From the NCBI GenBank assembly GCA_044227665.1, contig JBGAWK010000011.1, forward strand, positions 1-55,333: 55,333 bases of DNA, given 5' to 3'. Position numbers and translations under genes: made by a program. Origin of the DNA: JBGAWK01 sp044227665 (GTDB taxonomy: Bacteria > Bacteroidota > Bacteroidia > Chitinophagales > JADIYW01). Below the pieces are notes generated by a model that worked only from the letters and a program-made list of their open reading frames with translations, was not told the origin of the DNA and ran no database searches. Positions 52,841-55,333 of this stretch are shown here, piece by piece (the stretch's first letter is position 1; every line of letters starts with the position of its first letter).

Positions 52841-54481
52841 TTACATCATTCCGCCCATTCCGCCCGGCATTCCACCGCCTGGCATTGCTGGTGCTTCTTT
52901 TTCTACTTTCTCTGTAACTGCACATTCTGTAGTAAGAATCATACTAGCGATAGAGGCGGCGTTTTCTAAAGCTACACGCGTAACTTTTGTAGGGTCTATT
53001 ACACCTGCCTTATATAGGTCTTCATAAGTCTCAGTACGGGCGTTATAGCCATAATCTTTTTTTCCATTTTTTACATTATGCACTACAATAGAGCCTTCTA
53101 CTCCAGCATTTTCAGCAATCTGACGCAGTGGAGCTTCTAAAGCAATCTTAATGATATCAATACCTACTTGCTCATCTTCGTTAGCACCTTTGAGTTTATC
53201 TAAAGTAGATATAGTACGAATCAATGCTACACCACCGCCAGGAATTGTTCCTTCTTCTACTGCTGCACGAGTTGCATGTAAAGCGTCGTCCACTCTGTCT
53301 TTCTTTTCTTTCATTTCTACTTCTGTAGCTGCACCTACGTACAATACTGCCACACCGCCGCTCAATTTGGCTAGACGTTCTTGTAATTTCTCTCTATCAT
53401 AGTCAGATGTTGTGGTTTCTATCTGTGCTTTGATTTCTTTGATACGTCCTGAAATAGCATCTTTTTTACCTGAGCCATTAATAATTGTGGTATTGTCTTT
53501 GTCTATAATTACTTTTTCAGCTACCCCTAATTGATCTATCTGTGTGTCGTCTAACTTGTATCCCAATTCTTCAGAAATTACCGTTCCACCTGTAAGAATA
53601 GCTATATCTTGCAGCATAGCTTTTCTCCTGTCTCCAAAGCCAGGAGCTTTTACTGCTGCAACTTTTAATGAGCCTCTAAGTCTGTTAACTACTAATGTAG
53701 CCAAAGCTTCACTTTCTACATCTTCAGCTATTATCAGAAGTCCTCTGCCTGTTTGAACTACTTTTTCCAGTATAGGCAAAAGGTCTTTCATGGATGACAC
53801 TTTCTTATCATAAATTAGTATGAAAGGTTTTTCCATTTCACACTCCATTTTTTCAGCATTTGTAACAAAGTATGGAGAGAGATACCCTCTATCGAACTGC
53901 ATACCTTCTACTACTTTGACTTCGGTTTCTGTACCTTTGGCTTCTTCTACGGTGATTACACCTTCAGTAGAAACTTTTTCCATAGCCATAGCTATTAGCT
54001 TACCAATTTCCTCATCATTATTAGCTGATACTGTAGCTACTTGCTGGATTTTGTTAAAATCTTTGCCCACTTTTACAGATAAATTTCTCAACTCTCCCAC
54101 TACTGAAGAAACGGCTTTGTCTATACCTCTTTTAAGATCCATAGGGTTTGCACCAGCGACTATGCTTTTAAGGCCTGGGCCTATAATAGCTTGCGCCAAC
54201 ACTGTAGCGGTAGTAGTGCCGTCACCAGCGATGTCATTAGTTTTGGAAGCTACATCTTTTACTAGTTGTGCCCCCATATTCTCGAATGGGTCTTCCAATT
54301 CTATTTCTTTAGCAACTGTTACCCCATCTTTGGTAATAGCCGGGGCACCAAATTTTTTCTCTATAATTACATTTCTGCCCTTTGGACCTAAAGTAACTTT
54401 TACTGCATTTGCCAATGCATCCACGCCTGCTTTCAATTTGTCACGTGAATCTGTTCCGTACTTTACAACTTTTGATGCCAT
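52841..54481 (-). CDS. groEL: Chaperonin GroEL (Hsp60)
   Basis: ATP-driven folding chamber, 14-mer with GroES. Seen: KVTLGPKGRNVIIEKKFG, ATP site GDGTTTATVLAQ, apical domain EGMQFDRGYLSPYFVTN, AAVKAPGFGDRRK, the family signature AAVEEGTIPGGGVAL, and the GGM-rich C-terminus (PGGGMPGGMGGMM) typical of bacterial GroEL. 546 residues, complete. 38 bases after groES; a terminator follows. No CIRCE element is visible upstream, so heat regulation is probably by sigma factor. Confidence 0.98.
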   Translation of the reverse strand: MASKVVKYGTDSRDKLKAGVDALANAVKVTLGPKGRNVIIEKKFGAPAITKDGVTVAKEIELEDPFENMGAQLVKDVASKTNDIAGDGTTTATVLAQAIIGPGLKSIVAGANPMDLKRGIDKAVSSVVGELRNLSVKVGKDFNKIQQVATVSANNDEEIGKLIAMAMEKVSTEGVITVEEAKGTETEVKVVEGMQFDRGYLSPYFVTNAEKMECEMEKPFILIYDKKVSSMKDLLPILEKVVQTGRGLLIIAEDVESEALATLVVNRLRGSLKVAAVKAPGFGDRRKAMLQDIAILTGGTVISEELGYKLDDTQIDQLGVAEKVIIDKDNTTIINGSGKKDAISGRIKEIKAQIETTTSDYDREKLQERLAKLSGGVAVLYVGAATEVEMKEKKDRVDDALHATRAAVEEGTIPGGGVALIRTISTLDKLKGANEDEQVGIDIIKIALEAPLRQIAENAGVEGSIVVHNVKNGKKDYGYNARTETYEDLYKAGVIDPTKVTRVALENAASIASMILTTECAVTEKVEKEAPAMPGGGMPGGMGGMM

Positions 54482-54519
54482 ACTTTATTCTTTTTATTCT
54501 TATTAGTTATTAAATTAAT

Positions 54520-54804
54520 TTAGATAATTGCCAAAATGTCCGACTCTCTCATTATAAGAAAATCATCACCTTCAATATTTATTTCTGTTCCGCTGTATTT
54601 ACCATATAGAACAGTATCGCCAACTTTGACAGTTAATGGCTCATCTTTTTTGCCAACACCTACTGCCATTACCGTACCTTTCTGCGGTTTTTCTTTAGCC
54701 GTATCCGGTATAATGATACCACTTTTGGTTTTCACTTCTGCTTCTGCAGCTTTCACAACTACTCTGTCTGCCAGAGGAGTAATTTTTACGCTATTTTTTC
54801 CCAT
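54520..54804 (-). CDS. groES: Co-chaperonin GroES (Hsp10)
   Basis: Heptameric lid of GroEL. Seen: ITPLADRVVVKAAEAEVKTK, SGIIIPDTAKEKPQKG (mobile loop), VGDTVLYGKYSGTEI and DFLIMRESDILAI. The ATG at 54804 gives 94 residues, the family length. The open frame extends to 54897, but that part has no GroES-like sequence. Operon with groEL downstream. Confidence 0.97.
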   Translation of the reverse strand: MGKNSVKITPLADRVVVKAAEAEVKTKSGIIIPDTAKEKPQKGTVMAVGVGKKDEPLTVKVGDTVLYGKYSGTEINIEGDDFLIMRESDILAII

Positions 54805-54947
54805 ATTTAATCTTGATTTGTTGCTTACATATAGCATTAAGTATGCCAATAGAAAAAAAACACAATTTTGACAATTTTCAATATTTAAACATGACAAATT
54901 TTCAGGAGGTTTTTTTTATGATGTTTTTTTAAATAAAAAAATATGTC

Positions 54948-54955
54948 TATATTTG
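54948..54955 (+). promoter_or_regulatory. Promoter -7 box of tRNA-Asp
   Basis: TATATTTG, an exact TAnnTTTG match, 20 bases before the mature tRNA 5' end, so only a short leader would be trimmed. Confidence 0.6.
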
Positions 54956-54974
54956 CACTCGCTTTTGAAGAGCA

Positions 54975-55048
54975 GGTTCGGTAGTTCAGTTGGTTAGAAT
55001 ACGTGCCTGTCACGCACGGGGTCGCGGGTTCGAGTCCCGTCCGGACCG
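54975..55048 (+). tRNA. tRNA-Asp (anticodon GTC)
   Basis: Cloverleaf by hand: acceptor GGTTCGG/CCGGACC (one T-G pair) with discriminator G, D arm AGTTCAGTTGGTTAGAAT, anticodon stem CGTGC/GCACG around CTGTCAC, and T arm GCGGGTTCGAGTCCCGT with GGTTCGAGTC. 74 bases without CCA; the CCA end is only partly encoded (CA follows). Anticodon GTC reads Asp codons. Confidence 0.97.
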
Positions 55049-55078
55049 CAAAAAAGGGAGTTTTACTCCCTTTTTTTA
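55049..55078 (+). terminator. Rho-independent terminator after tRNA-Asp
   Basis: AAAAAAGGGAG, loop TTTTA, CTCCC followed by T7; begins right after the tRNA. Confidence 0.85.
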
Positions 55079-55278
55079 TTGAATAAAAAGTAATAAAAAC
55101 TCATTTTCAAAATATCATATATTTATAATTTCAATCATTTGTATATTAAAAAAATAAATAAATATTTCCCACATCCCAAAACCTAAACTATTTACCTGCC
55201 TGTTATCCAAACTTAAATAAGTTTACATAATAAAAAGCAAATACTTTATACAGCTTCTTTTTTATTTACTATTTTTCC

Positions 55279-55286
55279 TAAATTTG
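55279..55286 (+). promoter_or_regulatory. Candidate -7 box of a gene starting at 55309
   Basis: TAAATTTG, an exact TAnnTTTG match, 22 bases before an ATG at 55309. The 200 bases between the tRNA terminator and this box show no other feature. Confidence 0.45.
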
Positions 55287-55308
55287 CAGTTGGGGACTCC
55301 TATTAAAT

Positions 55309-55333
55309 ATGACAACGAAAAGAAAGAAGAATA
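55309..55333 (+). CDS. Possible start of a gene cut by the window edge
   Basis: ATG at 55309 opens MTTKRKKN up to the end of the window. An exact -7 box lies 22 bases upstream. Too short to identify. Confidence 0.4.

Noticed and set aside
53820..54506. 228-codon plus-strand open frame opposite groEL
   Set aside because: Antisense shadow of a highly conserved gene; low-complexity Ser/Leu-rich translation with no domain.
54805..54945. CIRCE heat-shock operator upstream of groES
   Set aside because: No TTAGCACTC-N9-GAGTGCTAA inverted repeat is present.
1..55333. CRISPR arrays, insertion sequences or prophage genes
   Set aside because: No regularly spaced repeats, transposase or phage-type proteins were seen on either strand.

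Overview
The window is about 55 kb of chromosome from an A+T-rich member of the Bacteroidota, probably a free-living relative of Chitinophagia or Saprospiria. The evidence is a type IX secretion sorting tail on a large surface protein, several promoters with an exact TAnnTTTG -7 box, a MraY with the long periplasmic insertion usual in this phylum, and a meso-DAP type MurE (DNPR motif). Most genes are core housekeeping genes. The accessory content is a restriction-modification module, a group of surface proteins with interrupted reading frames, and a large cell-surface glycan locus.

Layout. 1-802: end of a branched-chain amino-acid-type ABC transporter pair (livF start, livG). 803-2995: a type II restriction-modification pair on the minus strand, bounded by a large imperfect hairpin on one side and an inverted copy of part of it on the other. 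3218-10975: housekeeping and metabolic genes (pyrD, rarA, an S4/Hsp15 protein, an SDR plus a di-iron-like hydrolase, SRPBCC and DinB proteins, a glycosyltransferase). 11038-16401: FkbM methyltransferase, an FG-GAP/T9SS protein with an in-frame stop near its N-terminus, and two paralogous secreted proteins flanking an XRE regulator, one of them frameshifted in an A7 tract. 16424-19679: RicT and a neutral ceramidase-like enzyme.

19770-35371 is the glycan locus, made of two converging operons. The plus-strand operon has pseB, pseC, a fused NeuB-like/SAF/CMP-sugar transferase protein, a double acetyltransferase, pseI, a polysialyltransferase-like glycosyltransferase and a multi-pass membrane protein. 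This looks like synthesis and transfer of a pseudaminic-acid-type nonulosonate, but no PseG hydrolase is present. The minus-strand operon starts with an oxidoreductase, a hexapeptide acetyltransferase and an aminotransferase, the set expected for a 3-acetamido (or 2,3-diacetamido) sugar. It continues with a NeuD-like acetyltransferase, a GT2 transferase, a nucleotide-sugar epimerase/dehydratase and a second aminotransferase.

35494-37305: a HesB/IscA protein, a small secreted protein, a strong terminator and rlmB. 37361-52499: the complete dcw cluster on the minus strand (mraZ, rsmH, ftsL, ftsI, murE, mraY, murD, ftsW, murG, murC, ftsQ, ftsA, ftsZ) without murF or ddl, preceded by candidate MraZ operator repeats. 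52841-54804: groES-groEL. 54975-55048: tRNA-Asp. A new gene appears to begin at 55309.

Most notable for follow-up: the NeuB-like/SpsF-like fusion beside a normal PseI with no PseG, the hairpin-bounded restriction module, and the cluster of interrupted surface-protein genes at 12-15 kb.
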